From: UBA6165 sp044233745
Lineage (GTDB): Bacteria; Bacteroidota; Bacteroidia; Flavobacteriales_D; Crocinitomicaceae
Length of the DNA stretch: 53,390 bases
Direction: 5' to 3'
NCBI GenBank assembly: GCA_044233745.1
Contig: JBIIJN010000009.1
Span: forward strand, 1-53,390
A program made the translations under genes and the position numbers. Positions 41,721 through 50,350 of the stretch are shown piece after piece (the stretch's first letter is position 1; every line of letters starts with the position of its first letter). The notes beneath the pieces were generated by a model. It saw only the letters and a program-made list of their open reading frames with translations, searched no databases and was not told the DNA's origin.

Positions 41721-42539
41721 ATGGACTTCAATTTAACAGGAAAAAGAATCGTTATCACCGGCGCCACATCGGGTTTGGGCAAAGTAGCATTGAACTATTT
41801 GATACAACAAGAAGCAAAAATATTTGTGTTGTATCGCAATGAAAAGCTCATGGAAGCATTGGGAAATCATGAAAATGTTGTTCCGGTGCATTGCGATTTA
41901 AGTTCGATAAAGTCCCTAAACTCCGCCATTGAAATTATCAAAAATCATACAGACACGCTTGATATTTTGGTAAACAACGCTGGTTTGTGGGAATTTGGAG
42001 GATTCAAAGAAACCGTTGATGGATTCGAACGCACGTTTCAAGTGAATCTTTTGGCTCCTTTTATTTTGGTGCACGGCTTGTTGCCCTTGTTGAAAAATGC
42101 CGACGCGCCGAAAGTAATCACAACGGCTTCTGCGCTGCATCAAGGCACACTGAATTTTGATGATTTACAATACCAAAACAAATTTAGCGGATTCAAAGCC
42201 TACCGTCAATCCAAATTGGGGGTGATTTTACTTACGCGTTTTTGGGCAAAACAGTATGAAAATGAAATTTGTTTTGTAAGTCAGCATCCTGGTGTGGTGA
42301 GCACAGATTTGGGTCGAGACGCTGGTTGGTTTTCACGGGCTTTCTTCAAATGGTTTGGTGTTTCTCCAGAAAAAGGCGCACGAACATTGACTCATCTTAT
42401 ACAAACACCTGCTAAGGAATTGGTCAGCGGGGAATACTATGCCAACTCAAAAGTAAGTAAAACAACGACCCAAGAAAGCTACAATTTGGCCGGTGCGGAA
42501 AGATTGAATAATATTCTTGGTGACCTTATCAATGATTAG
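41721..42539 (+). CDS. SDR family oxidoreductase
   Basis: A protein of 272 aa. TGATSGLG (about 14-21) binds NAD(P), NNAGLWEF is the NAG motif, TASALHQG supplies the catalytic Ser, and YRQSK is the YxxxK pair. The arrangement resembles retinol-dehydrogenase-like SDRs. The substrate is unknown. It is followed after 72 bp by folE with its own promoter. Confidence 0.9.
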   Translation: MDFNLTGKRIVITGATSGLGKVALNYLIQQEAKIFVLYRNEKLMEALGNHENVVPVHCDLSSIKSLNSAIEIIKNHTDTLDILVNNAGLWEFGGFKETVDGFERTFQVNLLAPFILVHGLLPLLKNADAPKVITTASALHQGTLNFDDLQYQNKFSGFKAYRQSKLGVILLTRFWAKQYENEICFVSQHPGVVSTDLGRDAGWFSRAFFKWFGVSPEKGARTLTHLIQTPAKELVSGEYYANSKVSKTTTQESYNLAGAERLNNILGDLIND

Positions 42540-42568
42540 ATTTAGCTGACCCGCGAACATTATCTATT

Positions 42569-42610
42569 TAGTTTTGTTTAACCTTTATAATATAACTTTA
42601 AACAAAACTA
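42569..42610 (+). promoter_or_regulatory. folE promoter within a 13-bp perfect inverted repeat
   Basis: TAGTTTTGTTTAA (42569-42581) and TTAAACAAAACTA (42598-42610) are exact inverted repeats with a 16-bp spacer, ending one base before the ATG at 42612. The left arm contains TTTG (42573-42576) and the right arm overlaps a TAACTTTA -7-like box (42594-42601), so the palindrome covers both promoter elements. It may be an operator for a dimeric regulator or a 5' RNA hairpin. Confidence 0.7.
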
Positions 42611-42611
42611 C

Positions 42612-43325
42612 ATGTTAGTAAATACATTGAACGGAAACACAATTCACGAAGTTGAATCAATCGAAAATCAATTGGTATTGAATGAAATCGACGAGTTGGG
42701 CGATATGCATATTGCCACTTCTGTTGATACTCCACTTAGAGACGATGCCTTCGACCTAAACGACAACGAAAAAATTGAACTCATTCAAGATAAATTCCGA
42801 GAAATCATGGAGGTTTTGGGACTGGATTTAACAGACGATAGTCTCAGAGGAACACCCTACCGCGTGGCCAAAATGTATGTGAAAGAGATTTTCAGTGGCT
42901 TGAACCCAGCGAACAAACCCGATGTTAAACTCTTTGAAAATAAGTACCAATACAACGAAATGTTGGTCGAGAAAAACATCACATTTTACAGCAATTGTGA
43001 GCATCATTTTGTGCCGATTATAGGAACAGCGCACGTGGCGTATATTTCAAACGGCAAAGTAATTGGGCTTTCCAAATTGAACAGAATCGTACAATATTTC
43101 GCTAAGAGACCGCAAGTGCAAGAGCGTCTAACGATGCAAATTGCCAGTGAGTTGAAAAGAATTTTACAAACCGAAGACGTCGCTGTGTTAATCGACGCCA
43201 AGCATTTGTGTGTTTCTTCGCGAGGTATAGAAGATGTGAACAGCAGCACTGTGACTGCCGAGTATTCAGGCGCATTTAAAGACATGGAAAAACGAAACGA
43301 ATTTTTGAAATATGTGGAACTTTAA
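42612..43325 (+). CDS. folE: GTP cyclohydrolase I
   Basis: A protein of 237 aa that converts GTP to 7,8-dihydroneopterin triphosphate for folate (and possibly pterin or queuosine) synthesis. RGTPYRVAKMY starts the catalytic core. YSNCEHHFVPIIG holds the zinc ligands Cys and His, GLSKLNRIVQYFAKRPQVQERLT is the conserved helix, and HLCVSSRGI holds the third zinc Cys. About 45 N-terminal residues precede the conserved core, a common extension. Confidence 0.97.
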   Translation: MLVNTLNGNTIHEVESIENQLVLNEIDELGDMHIATSVDTPLRDDAFDLNDNEKIELIQDKFREIMEVLGLDLTDDSLRGTPYRVAKMYVKEIFSGLNPANKPDVKLFENKYQYNEMLVEKNITFYSNCEHHFVPIIGTAHVAYISNGKVIGLSKLNRIVQYFAKRPQVQERLTMQIASELKRILQTEDVAVLIDAKHLCVSSRGIEDVNSSTVTAEYSGAFKDMEKRNEFLKYVEL

Positions 43326-43356
43326 TTTGACTTCTCTCTTACTTCGCGTACTTTTG
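43326..43356 (+). promoter_or_regulatory. Consensus promoter of the CoA-binding protein gene
   Basis: TTTG (43326-43329), 19-bp spacer, TACTTTTG (43349-43356). The ATG at 43362 is 5 bp downstream, so the mRNA should be nearly leaderless. The promoter begins right at the folE stop codon. Confidence 0.8.
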
Positions 43357-43361
43357 TCGTT

Positions 43362-43727
43362 ATGACAGAAAACAAACCGACTTTAGTGATTGGCGCCAGT
43401 GAAAACCCCGATCGTTATTCCAATATTGCCATCAACATGCTGCGCGATTACAAGCATCTGGTGATTGCGGTGGGCAACAAAACGGGTCGCGTTAGAGATG
43501 TGAACATCGAAAAGGAAATGCCAAAATCCGGTGTTGACACGGTTACGCTTTACGTTTCTCCGAAAAATCAAGCAGATTTCATCGAACCCATCTTGGCTTT
43601 GAAGCCAGCGCGTGTCATTTTCAATCCAGGTACTGAAAACCAAGAATTTGCTCAGCAATTAGAAGCTCAAGGCATTGAAACCATCGAAGCTTGCACGCTG
43701 GTCATGCTACGAACTGGGCAATATTAA
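43362..43727 (+). CDS. CoA-binding domain protein (YccU-like)
   Basis: A protein of 121 aa comprising a single CoA_binding_2 domain: VIGASENPDRYSNIAINMLRDY at the N-terminus, TVTLYVSPKNQADFIEPI, and NPGTENQEFAQQLEAQGIETIEACTLVML. The Rossmann-like fold binds CoA; the physiological role is unknown. It is a monocistronic unit by its promoter. Confidence 0.9.
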   Translation: MTENKPTLVIGASENPDRYSNIAINMLRDYKHLVIAVGNKTGRVRDVNIEKEMPKSGVDTVTLYVSPKNQADFIEPILALKPARVIFNPGTENQEFAQQLEAQGIETIEACTLVMLRTGQY

Positions 43728-43917
43728 CGGTGTTTTTTTAGAAATTACCGATGAAAAAACGAGTTGACCATATTCAAGAAGTTGAATTAAATGATAGTCT
43801 TTCAAAAAAGAATGTGACAAGCATTTTATCTTGCCTAACCGGGCCCAAAACAAAAACCAAATACCATTGAGCGATAATACAACCATAAATCTTGATGGCC
43901 ATTTAATAAAATACCAC

Positions 43918-43946
43918 TTTGCAGACAAAATAATTGCTTTTGCAGA
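43918..43946 (+). promoter_or_regulatory. LytTR-type paired direct repeats, site 1
   Basis: TTTGCAGA at 43918-43925 and again at 43939-43946, 21 bp start to start (two helical turns), upstream of the histidine kinase gene. A closely similar pair precedes the MFS gene at 45721. The two regions also match between the repeats (GACAAAA). Direct repeats at this pitch are the usual target form of LytTR regulators. Confidence 0.6.
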
Positions 43947-43947
43947 T

Positions 43948-43955
43948 TACTTTTG
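43948..43955 (+). promoter_or_regulatory. Histidine kinase gene -7 box candidate
   Basis: TACTTTTG, with no -33 at 19 bp. TAAATTTA at 43987-43994 is a weaker alternative that would place the TTTGCAGA pair further upstream of the start. Either way, absence of a -33 fits activator dependence. Confidence 0.45.
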
Positions 43956-44007
43956 ATTCTTACTTCACAAACCAAGACTTTTGAGTTAAATTTAAAACTC
44001 ATTTACA

Positions 44008-45030
44008 ATGAAAAGGTCATTTGTTATTGCAATTCATATCGGTTTTTGGTTCGTCTATTTTTTGCTTTTGCTTTTAATTATTGTAGCAGTAACGCAAGGA
44101 TTTTCGTCAGGTCCGAATTTGGGATACATTATTAAAATTGGAATACCCTTTGCGGTGTTGCCCTCGTTTTGTGCGTTTTATTTGTTCTATTGGTTCCTGT
44201 TTCCTAGGTATATTCAAACAAGAAAAATAGGACATTCTTTTCTCTATGGCGCTCTTATATCGATTGTCTCGGCTCTTGCTGGCGTAATATTATCCTTATT
44301 GTTCGGCACAAAAATACTTTTGGCGAGTGGCTTTGGCCCCTTCTTTTCAATGGCGCTGATTGGACTGTTTGCTGGAATGATGAGCATAATTATCAAAGGT
44401 TTTATTACGTGGTACAGCGAATTAAAATTGAAGGAAGAACTCACATCAAAAAATCATGAAATGGAATTGGCTTTGGTAAAATCTCACTTAGACCCACACT
44501 TCTTGTTCAATACCATTAACAACATCGACATTTTGATACTGAAAGATGCAAAACAGGCATCTGAATATCTCAATAAGCTGTCGGACATTCTTCGATTTAT
44601 GCTTTTTGAAACCAAAACAGAGAAAATTGCTTTGTCCAAGGAAATTGAATACATAGAAAAGTATATTGCCTTACAAAAAATTAGAACTTCAAATGAGCGT
44701 TTTGTGAACTTCAATATCAATGGAAATACTTCTAATCAACTAATTTCGCCCATGATTTTCATTCCATTTATTGAAAATGCCTTTAAGCACGTAGACAGCA
44801 AAAAAACGGAAAATGCGATTGCTATTTCTTTGTTAATTGAAGATGGAAAAATACGTTTCGAATGCGTAAACACGTATAATGAAAACAATAAATTACCTTT
44901 GGAACATAAGGGCTTAGGAAACGAACTGATTCAAAAAAGAATTGAATTGCTGTACCCCGAAAAACACAATTTGGTAATTAATAGTCAAAACAACAGTTAC
45001 AAAGTATACTTAGAACTCACGAATGATTAA
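44008..45030 (+). CDS. Sensor histidine kinase, LytS/YehU type
   Basis: A protein of 340 aa. Four membrane segments fill the first 135 residues or so with very short loops and no large sensor domain. The His_kinase domain has SHLDPHFLFNTINN with H164 as phosphoacceptor (PHFLFN), then FIPFIENAFKHV (N box) and a short ATPase part ending NSQNNSYKVYLEL. It should phosphorylate the LytTR regulator encoded by the next gene, whose start overlaps its end by 8 bp. TTTGCAGA repeats upstream suggest feedback by that regulator. Confidence 0.93.
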   Translation: MKRSFVIAIHIGFWFVYFLLLLLIIVAVTQGFSSGPNLGYIIKIGIPFAVLPSFCAFYLFYWFLFPRYIQTRKIGHSFLYGALISIVSALAGVILSLLFGTKILLASGFGPFFSMALIGLFAGMMSIIIKGFITWYSELKLKEELTSKNHEMELALVKSHLDPHFLFNTINNIDILILKDAKQASEYLNKLSDILRFMLFETKTEKIALSKEIEYIEKYIALQKIRTSNERFVNFNINGNTSNQLISPMIFIPFIENAFKHVDSKKTENAIAISLLIEDGKIRFECVNTYNENNKLPLEHKGLGNELIQKRIELLYPEKHNLVINSQNNSYKVYLELTND

Positions 45031-45712
45031 CTATTCTTGTATTATCATTGAAGACGAACCTTTGGCTTTGGAAAGAGTCAAGGGTTTTGTTGATAAAACA
45101 CCATTTTTGAAGTTGCTCGGAACATTTGATAATGCTTTAGAGGGATTGGCATTTCTAAAATCCAACCAAGTGGAATTGCTCTTTTTAGACATCAATATGG
45201 ACGAACTGACAGGAATAGAATTGCTAAAAAGTTCTCCATTAAATTGCGAAGTAATCATCACAACTGCCTATTCAGAATATGCTCTAACGGGTTACGAACT
45301 CAACGTTACCGATTATTTACTGAAACCGTTTGCTTATGAGCGATTTTTACAAGCAGTCAATAAAATCAGAGATAAAAAAGCTGTTCATACCAGCGAACTA
45401 AACTCAAAATACATTTTTATAAAAACAGAGAATCGATTGGAGAAAGTCAATATTGATGAGATTTTGTTCATTGAAGGAATGAGAGATTATCGCAGAATCC
45501 ACACCAGTAGAAAAAAGATCATGACACTTCAAAATTTCTCGGAATTGGAAGTATTGCTCCCTGCCAATTTGATCTGCAGGGTCCACAAATCTTATATGGT
45601 TTCTATCGGCAAAATCGAGGAAATTGAACGAAGCAGAATTAAAATTTCCAATCAAATTATTCCCATTTCAGAAACGTACAGAAACCATTTCTTTTCACAA
45701 ATAAACGGCTAA
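45023..45712 (+). CDS. LytTR-family response regulator
   Basis: A protein of 229 aa. The receiver domain (1-120) has acidic residues E10-D11, the phosphoacceptor D56 (LLFLDINMDE) and the conserved Lys in YLLKPF. The C-terminal LytTR DNA-binding domain (about 130-229) shows FIKTENRLEKVNIDEILFIEGMRDYRRIHT and LICRVHKSYMVSI. LytTR proteins bind paired direct repeats. Such pairs are found upstream of its own operon and between this gene and the MFS transporter, so the transporter is the best candidate target. Confidence 0.95.
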   Translation: MINYSCIIIEDEPLALERVKGFVDKTPFLKLLGTFDNALEGLAFLKSNQVELLFLDINMDELTGIELLKSSPLNCEVIITTAYSEYALTGYELNVTDYLLKPFAYERFLQAVNKIRDKKAVHTSELNSKYIFIKTENRLEKVNIDEILFIEGMRDYRRIHTSRKKIMTLQNFSELEVLLPANLICRVHKSYMVSIGKIEEIERSRIKISNQIIPISETYRNHFFSQING

Positions 45713-45720
45713 GCTTCCAT

Positions 45721-45749
45721 TTTGCAGACAAAAATCTGCCGTTTGCATA
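45721..45749 (+). promoter_or_regulatory. LytTR-type paired direct repeats, site 2
   Basis: TTTGCAGA (45721-45728) and TTTGCATA (45742-45749), 21 bp apart, ending 29 bp before the TACATTTG box of the MFS gene. Sequence context CATTTTGCAGACAAAA closely copies site 1. Confidence 0.6.
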
Positions 45750-45778
45750 ATTGACATCTACAAGAGAAAGCGCCACCC

Positions 45779-45786
45779 TACATTTG
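45779..45786 (+). promoter_or_regulatory. MFS transporter gene -7 box
   Basis: TACATTTG (TAnnTTTG) without a -33 at 19 bp; the LytTR-type repeats occupy the region just upstream. Confidence 0.55.
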
Positions 45787-45830
45787 TTTTATTGTTTATT
45801 CAAAACCTCAAAAAAATAAAAAAGTATAAA

Positions 45831-45887
45831 ATGAGCATTGTAAAGTTGGCCCGACAAGAAATAAAGGACTATATTCAAGCCATATGA
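45831..45887 (+). CDS. 18-codon leader ORF overlapping the MFS start
   Basis: ATG at 45831 opens a frame reading MSIVKLARQEIKDYIQAI whose stop overlaps the MFS ATG as ATGA. It may be a short translated leader that couples ribosomes onto the transporter gene. Alternatively it is the stub of a lost gene; LARQEIKDY is faintly like the start of PLP-dependent aminotransferases, but this is too short to decide. Confidence 0.35.
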   Translation: MSIVKLARQEIKDYIQAI

Positions 45888-47110
45888 ACACAGAAAACAT
45901 CCAACTCGGACTCAAAGAAAACTGGAAACAATTTACCCTTTTGGTCATCGTGAATGCCTTTGTGGGCGGCATGATTGGCATGGAGCGCACCATTTTTCCG
46001 CAATTTGCCGAATTGGAATTTGGAGTAGCTTCCAAAACAGCCATTCTTTCTTTCATCACCGCGTTTGGCATCACCAAAGCCATTGCAAATTATTATACAG
46101 GTCGATTGGCCAATAAATTCGGGCGCAAAAACTTGTTGCTCTTTGGTTGGTCGCTCGCCATTCCCATTCCATTCATGTTGATGTATGCCCCCAGTTGGAG
46201 CTTTGTGATTTTCGCCAATGTGCTCTTGGGTGTCAGTCAAGGATTCACCTGGAGCAGCACTGTGGTAATGAAAATTGACCTGGTTGGTGAAAAAGATCGC
46301 GGTTTTGCAATGGGCTTAAACGAATTTGCGGGCTATTTCGCTGTAGGACTTGTTGCCTTTTTTACAGGCTATGTTGCCAACACTTACGGCATCACACCCT
46401 ATCCCTTTTATATCGGCATTTTCATCTCTTTGGTGGGATTTGCCTTAACCCTTATTTGGGTAAAAGACACACGCATTTTTGTGCACAAAGAAAGCGCCAC
46501 CGACACCACCGCGCAGTTGGAAAACGTATTCCTTGAAACCACTTTCAAAAACAAAACTTTGAGCTCGGTAACCCAAGCGGGATTAGTCAACAACCTCAAC
46601 GATGGCATGATTTGGGGCTTACTGCCCATCGTGCTACTTTCCTTGCATTTTAACAACGAAAACATCGGAATCATCACCGCAATCTATCCAACGGTTTGGG
46701 GCATCGGACAACTATTTACTGGCAAAATGTCGGACCACTACTCCAAAAAAGCCATGTTGTTTTGGGGGATGCTCTTGCAAGGTCTGGCTATTTTACTAAT
46801 TCCATTCAACACCGATTTTTATGTCTTGGCTTCCATTTCGGCTCTATTGGGTTTAGGAACGGCTTTGGTTTATCCTACATTTCTATCCACCATTGCACAA
46901 GCTACTAGTCCCAAACAACGCGCTGAAAGCATTGGCACTTTCAGACTTTGGCGCGATTTAGGTTACGCTTTCGGAGCTATTATTTCTGGAGTTATCGCCG
47001 ATATTTTTGGTATCCAATATGCCATCTTCTTTATCGGTGGATTGACCGTAGCATCAGCACTCGTCATCCAATTCCGCATGCCAAAGCAAAGCAGAGGAAT
47101 TCAATTCTAA
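45884..47110 (+). CDS. MFS transporter
   Basis: A protein of 408 aa with about 12 membrane segments. The loop 2-3 signature is GRLANKFGRKNLL (about 76-88), repeated in the second half as GKMSDHYSKKAML. MIGMERTIFPQFAELEFGV lies after the first helix. The substrate cannot be told. The gene follows a LytTR two-component pair and has a matching direct-repeat site, so export or uptake controlled by that system is inferred. Confidence 0.92.
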   Translation: MNTENIQLGLKENWKQFTLLVIVNAFVGGMIGMERTIFPQFAELEFGVASKTAILSFITAFGITKAIANYYTGRLANKFGRKNLLLFGWSLAIPIPFMLMYAPSWSFVIFANVLLGVSQGFTWSSTVVMKIDLVGEKDRGFAMGLNEFAGYFAVGLVAFFTGYVANTYGITPYPFYIGIFISLVGFALTLIWVKDTRIFVHKESATDTTAQLENVFLETTFKNKTLSSVTQAGLVNNLNDGMIWGLLPIVLLSLHFNNENIGIITAIYPTVWGIGQLFTGKMSDHYSKKAMLFWGMLLQGLAILLIPFNTDFYVLASISALLGLGTALVYPTFLSTIAQATSPKQRAESIGTFRLWRDLGYAFGAIISGVIADIFGIQYAIFFIGGLTVASALVIQFRMPKQSRGIQF

Positions 47111-47187
47111 AGAATAAATGACCTATGCTAAATGCAGCAAAAATTGATTTGAGCGCCAATAATATTTAACGCATTCGTATAAAAAAT

Positions 47188-47195
47188 TACATTTG
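47188..47195 (+). promoter_or_regulatory. CotH/T9SS protein gene -7 box
   Basis: TACATTTG (TAnnTTTG), 29 bp before the preferred ATG at 47225; no -33 clear by eye. Confidence 0.5.
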
Positions 47196-47224
47196 CCTAA
47201 AATTTGAACTTAATTTCAAACTTT

Positions 47225-50200
47225 ATGCTCAAAACTTGTACAACAAACACCACCAAATTAAGCATTTTTTGGTCTTCAGCTTTAAATAAAATCATTGTTG
47301 CATTTGTACTGGTGTTAATTACCACAACACATCATGCGCAACTTGTAATCAACGAAGGCAGCAATAAAAACTATTCAACGCTCATCGATGAAGATGGTGA
47401 TGCAGAAGATTGGATTGAAATTCACAACATGGGTAGCACACCTGTTAATCTGCTCAACTACAGCTTGAGCGATAACTCAACACCAGGCGAATGGGTTTTC
47501 CCAAGCTTGATAGTACCACCAAATGGTTACGTGGTTGTGTTTTGCAGTGGTAAAAATAGATATGCCACATCGCCCTTCACTACGGTTTACACTGAAAGCG
47601 GTTTTCAACCCCAAACAGGGGCCAATGCACACCCATTCAACACGCCTTTTTTCTGGGATGGTCAATCCAATATTTTGCTTAATACCTGCACATACAACCC
47701 TTTCTATACCGTTAGTTCAAGTCATTATCAAACTCCAACCGCCTATAATTCATCAACTTACAGTTTTGTTGACGGCGTATCGGCTTGTGAATTTGCTTCA
47801 GGTAACAACGCACAAATGAGACCAGATATTCAAATCAACGGCCTTACTATTGGCGCAGGAACTATCGTGAACAGCCCCTATGACTATCCCGCACCTTATG
47901 GCAATTGGTACTGGAGTACGCGACATCAATTTCTCTACACAGCAAGCGAACTCGTAGCAGCAGGACTCACCGCTGGAACAATAAATTCGCTTTCGTTTCT
48001 CGTGCAATCGACAAACGATATTAGTTATGAATATTTAGACATCAGCATTGCTACCACTGGACTCACTACCTTGTCGAGCGGCTTTATTCCCGCAACAGGC
48101 AGCTTCAACCATACCAATTTTAAAATAAGTTCCGAAGGTGAAACAGTTCGTTTGTACGACCCAAGCAACACACAAATCAGCTCCTTAAATATCGATTGTG
48201 GCGAAGGCTATGATGTAAGTATTGGGCGATTTCCAGACGGATCAAATGTGATTCGATTATTTGACGAACCAACACCAATTGCTACAAACAACTTCTCAAA
48301 CACCGCCAATGCTTACGCTCAAGCGCCTACCTTTTCTGTAAATAGCAGTGTAGTTAATGCTCCTGTTTCGGTTACCATCACAGATCCAAATGTAATGAAT
48401 TCAACAGTGTATTACACCACCGACGGAAGCACACCTACCGTCAACTCTGATGTTTGGGATGGAACGCCGATTCTCATTTTTCAATCTACAGTCTTGCGCG
48501 CCAGAGCCTTTATAGATGGCTACATTCCTAGCGCAATTACATCGGCCAGCTACCTCTTTAATGCCAACCATTCTACACCGATTATTTCTGTGGTGAGCGA
48601 TCCAAGCAATATCTTCGGGCCTACAGGAATGTTCGACAATCCTTATTCCGATTGGTTGAAAGCAGCATCTATTCAATATTTTGATTCTACTTTGAATCAC
48701 AATTTGCTTTATTCTCAACGCGCTGGTATCATCATGGATGGCGGATGGGGTTCGCGTGGACAAGCACAAAGACCGTTCAGAATAAAATTCGACCACAGTG
48801 TTGTTGGTCAAGGACCCATTATAGGCAATATCATTCCAGACAGACCTGAAAGAACAATTTTCGATGATTTCTATTTGCGCAATGGCAGCAATCAGTTTCT
48901 AGTGCTGCCCTACAAAGATGCCGCTCAAGTGAAAATGATGGCAGATGGCGCCAATGGATATTATGCCGCATGGCGCCCAGTCTCCGTTTACATCAATGGA
49001 AATTATTGGGGCTTGTATGAATTGCGCGAGAAATTTGACAAACAAAAATTTGTAATTGAAGACAATGCAGACCCCAATACAATTGAAATTTTATCTGCGA
49101 GTGCCATGTATGGTTTTGTGCTCCGAGCAGTTGAAGGTGATGTCCAAAATTTTTACTCGGCTTACGACAATTTCTTGCAAATCAGCCCAAACAATCCCAG
49201 TTTCTGGAATCAAGCCGATGTGTATTTTGACATGCAGAACTACAACGATTATATCATTGGAGAAGTTTGGATGAACAATGCCGATTGGGGTTTTAATTAC
49301 AACAATTTGAAAATATACCGCTCTGATGCTACTGGCTTCAGATGGCGTTATTGTTTGATGGATATGGAATTTGGTTTGTTGCCAAGCCCAGCGCCTGATT
49401 TAAGCTGTAATTACGACCTTCTATCGCAATTGATGAATTGGGGTGATGTGAATAATCCGCATCTCAGAATTTTCTTGAACGGTATTCAGAACGATCAATT
49501 CAGACATTATTTCATCAATCGTTTTGCCGACCAAATGAATTCTCTTTATCTGCCCGAAAGATTATTGGCAATCGAAAATGAAATGTTCAACCAAACCGTT
49601 GCAGAAATGGCCAATGAATACCAACGATGGGCCGATCCTTTCAATGTGCCAGGATGGATGAACTATTTCTACCAAAATCACCTCGTTTTTAGAGACGAGT
49701 TGGCATGCAGACCCGAGCAAGCCAGAAATTATATCCAAAGCAATTTCAATTTGCCACAACAAGTTGACGTAGATCTTGATGTTTTTCCAGCCAACGCAGG
49801 TAAAATCAAAATAAGTACCATCACGCCCGACAATTATCCTTGGGAAGGGGTTTATTTCGATGGTGTGCCCATTCAAATTGAAGCCATTGCCGAACCGGGT
49901 TATGTGTTCTCACATTGGGAAGCCAATGGTCTTATCACCAATGTGCTGAATTCGGTTTTCTTAGATACACTAAACACAAGTGAAGTGCTATTTAAAGCTT
50001 ATTTTACATCTACGGTTGGTTTTAGCGAACTGAATATCAACGCTTTCACCATTTATCCAAATCCCGCATCGGATGTGATAACTATTGCTTCGAACGCAAA
50101 TCTTGGTGAGTTGGAAACATTAAAAGTTGTAGACCTGTTGGGCAAAGAACATCAAGTTTCTTATGATGCTTCTGGTTCTATGCTTTGGGTAATGAACGTT

Positions 50201-50284
50201 GCAGATTTGAGCTCAGGCTATTACATCGTGCAGTATGTGACCAAAGATGGAACAACCTATAAAGCAGCATTTGTGAAGCAGTAG
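47225..50284 (+). CDS. Secreted multidomain protein: lamin-tail, CotH kinase, T9SS sorting
   Basis: The ATG at 47225 gives 1019 aa; a TTG at 47204 sits almost on the transcription start and is less likely. Order: signal peptide (about 1-38, hydrophobic IIVAFVLVLITTTHHA); lamin-tail-like domain (VINEGS, EDGDAEDWIEIHN, GWVF-type beta strands, about 40-115); a beta-rich region; a chitobiase-like segment (VYYTTDGSTPT, near 400); a CotH kinase domain (RAGIIMDGGWGSRGQAQRPFR, WGLYELREKFDK, YCLMDMEFGL, about 470-800); an InlB-like repeat (GYVFSHWEANG); and a C-terminal Por sorting domain (FTIYPNPASD ... SSGYYIVQY). It is exported by Sec and then T9SS to the cell surface. CotH proteins phosphorylate proteins in spore coats; the role here is unknown. 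Confidence 0.92.
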   Translation: MLKTCTTNTTKLSIFWSSALNKIIVAFVLVLITTTHHAQLVINEGSNKNYSTLIDEDGDAEDWIEIHNMGSTPVNLLNYSLSDNSTPGEWVFPSLIVPPNGYVVVFCSGKNRYATSPFTTVYTESGFQPQTGANAHPFNTPFFWDGQSNILLNTCTYNPFYTVSSSHYQTPTAYNSSTYSFVDGVSACEFASGNNAQMRPDIQINGLTIGAGTIVNSPYDYPAPYGNWYWSTRHQFLYTASELVAAGLTAGTINSLSFLVQSTNDISYEYLDISIATTGLTTLSSGFIPATGSFNHTNFKISSEGETVRLYDPSNTQISSLNIDCGEGYDVSIGRFPDGSNVIRLFDEPTPIATNNFSNTANAYAQAPTFSVNSSVVNAPVSVTITDPNVMNSTVYYTTDGSTPTVNSDVWDGTPILIFQSTVLRARAFIDGYIPSAITSASYLFNANHSTPIISVVSDPSNIFGPTGMFDNPYSDWLKAASIQYFDSTLNHNLLYSQRAGIIMDGGWGSRGQAQRPFRIKFDHSVVGQGPIIGNIIPDRPERTIFDDFYLRNGSNQFLVLPYKDAAQVKMMADGANGYYAAWRPVSVYINGNYWGLYELREKFDKQKFVIEDNADPNTIEILSASAMYGFVLRAVEGDVQNFYSAYDNFLQISPNNPSFWNQADVYFDMQNYNDYIIGEVWMNNADWGFNYNNLKIYRSDATGFRWRYCLMDMEFGLLPSPAPDLSCNYDLLSQLMNWGDVNNPHLRIFLNGIQNDQFRHYFINRFADQMNSLYLPERLLAIENEMFNQTVAEMANEYQRWADPFNVPGWMNYFYQNHLVFRDELACRPEQARNYIQSNFNLPQQVDVDLDVFPANAGKIKISTITPDNYPWEGVYFDGVPIQIEAIAEPGYVFSHWEANGLITNVLNSVFLDTLNTSEVLFKAYFTSTVGFSELNINAFTIYPNPASDVITIASNANLGELETLKVVDLLGKEHQVSYDASGSMLWVMNVADLSSGYYIVQYVTKDGTTYKAAFVKQ

Positions 50285-50313
50285 GGGGAGAAAACCCACT
50301 CACTTTTTCATGT

Positions 50314-50344
50314 ATTGTTACAGTCCAAATAACGCTTAACTTTG
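50314..50344 (+). promoter_or_regulatory. Promoter of the second MNT/HEPN module
   Basis: ATTG (50314-50317), 19-bp spacer, TAACTTTG (50337-50344), the same -7 octamer as module 1. The ATG at 50351 is 6 bp downstream. Confidence 0.65.
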
Positions 50345-50350
50345 CGCAAT

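Noticed and set aside
43751..43870. 39-codon plus-strand frame after the CoA-binding gene
   Set aside because: Has an ATG but no recognisable motif or promoter and no neighbour support; probably chance.
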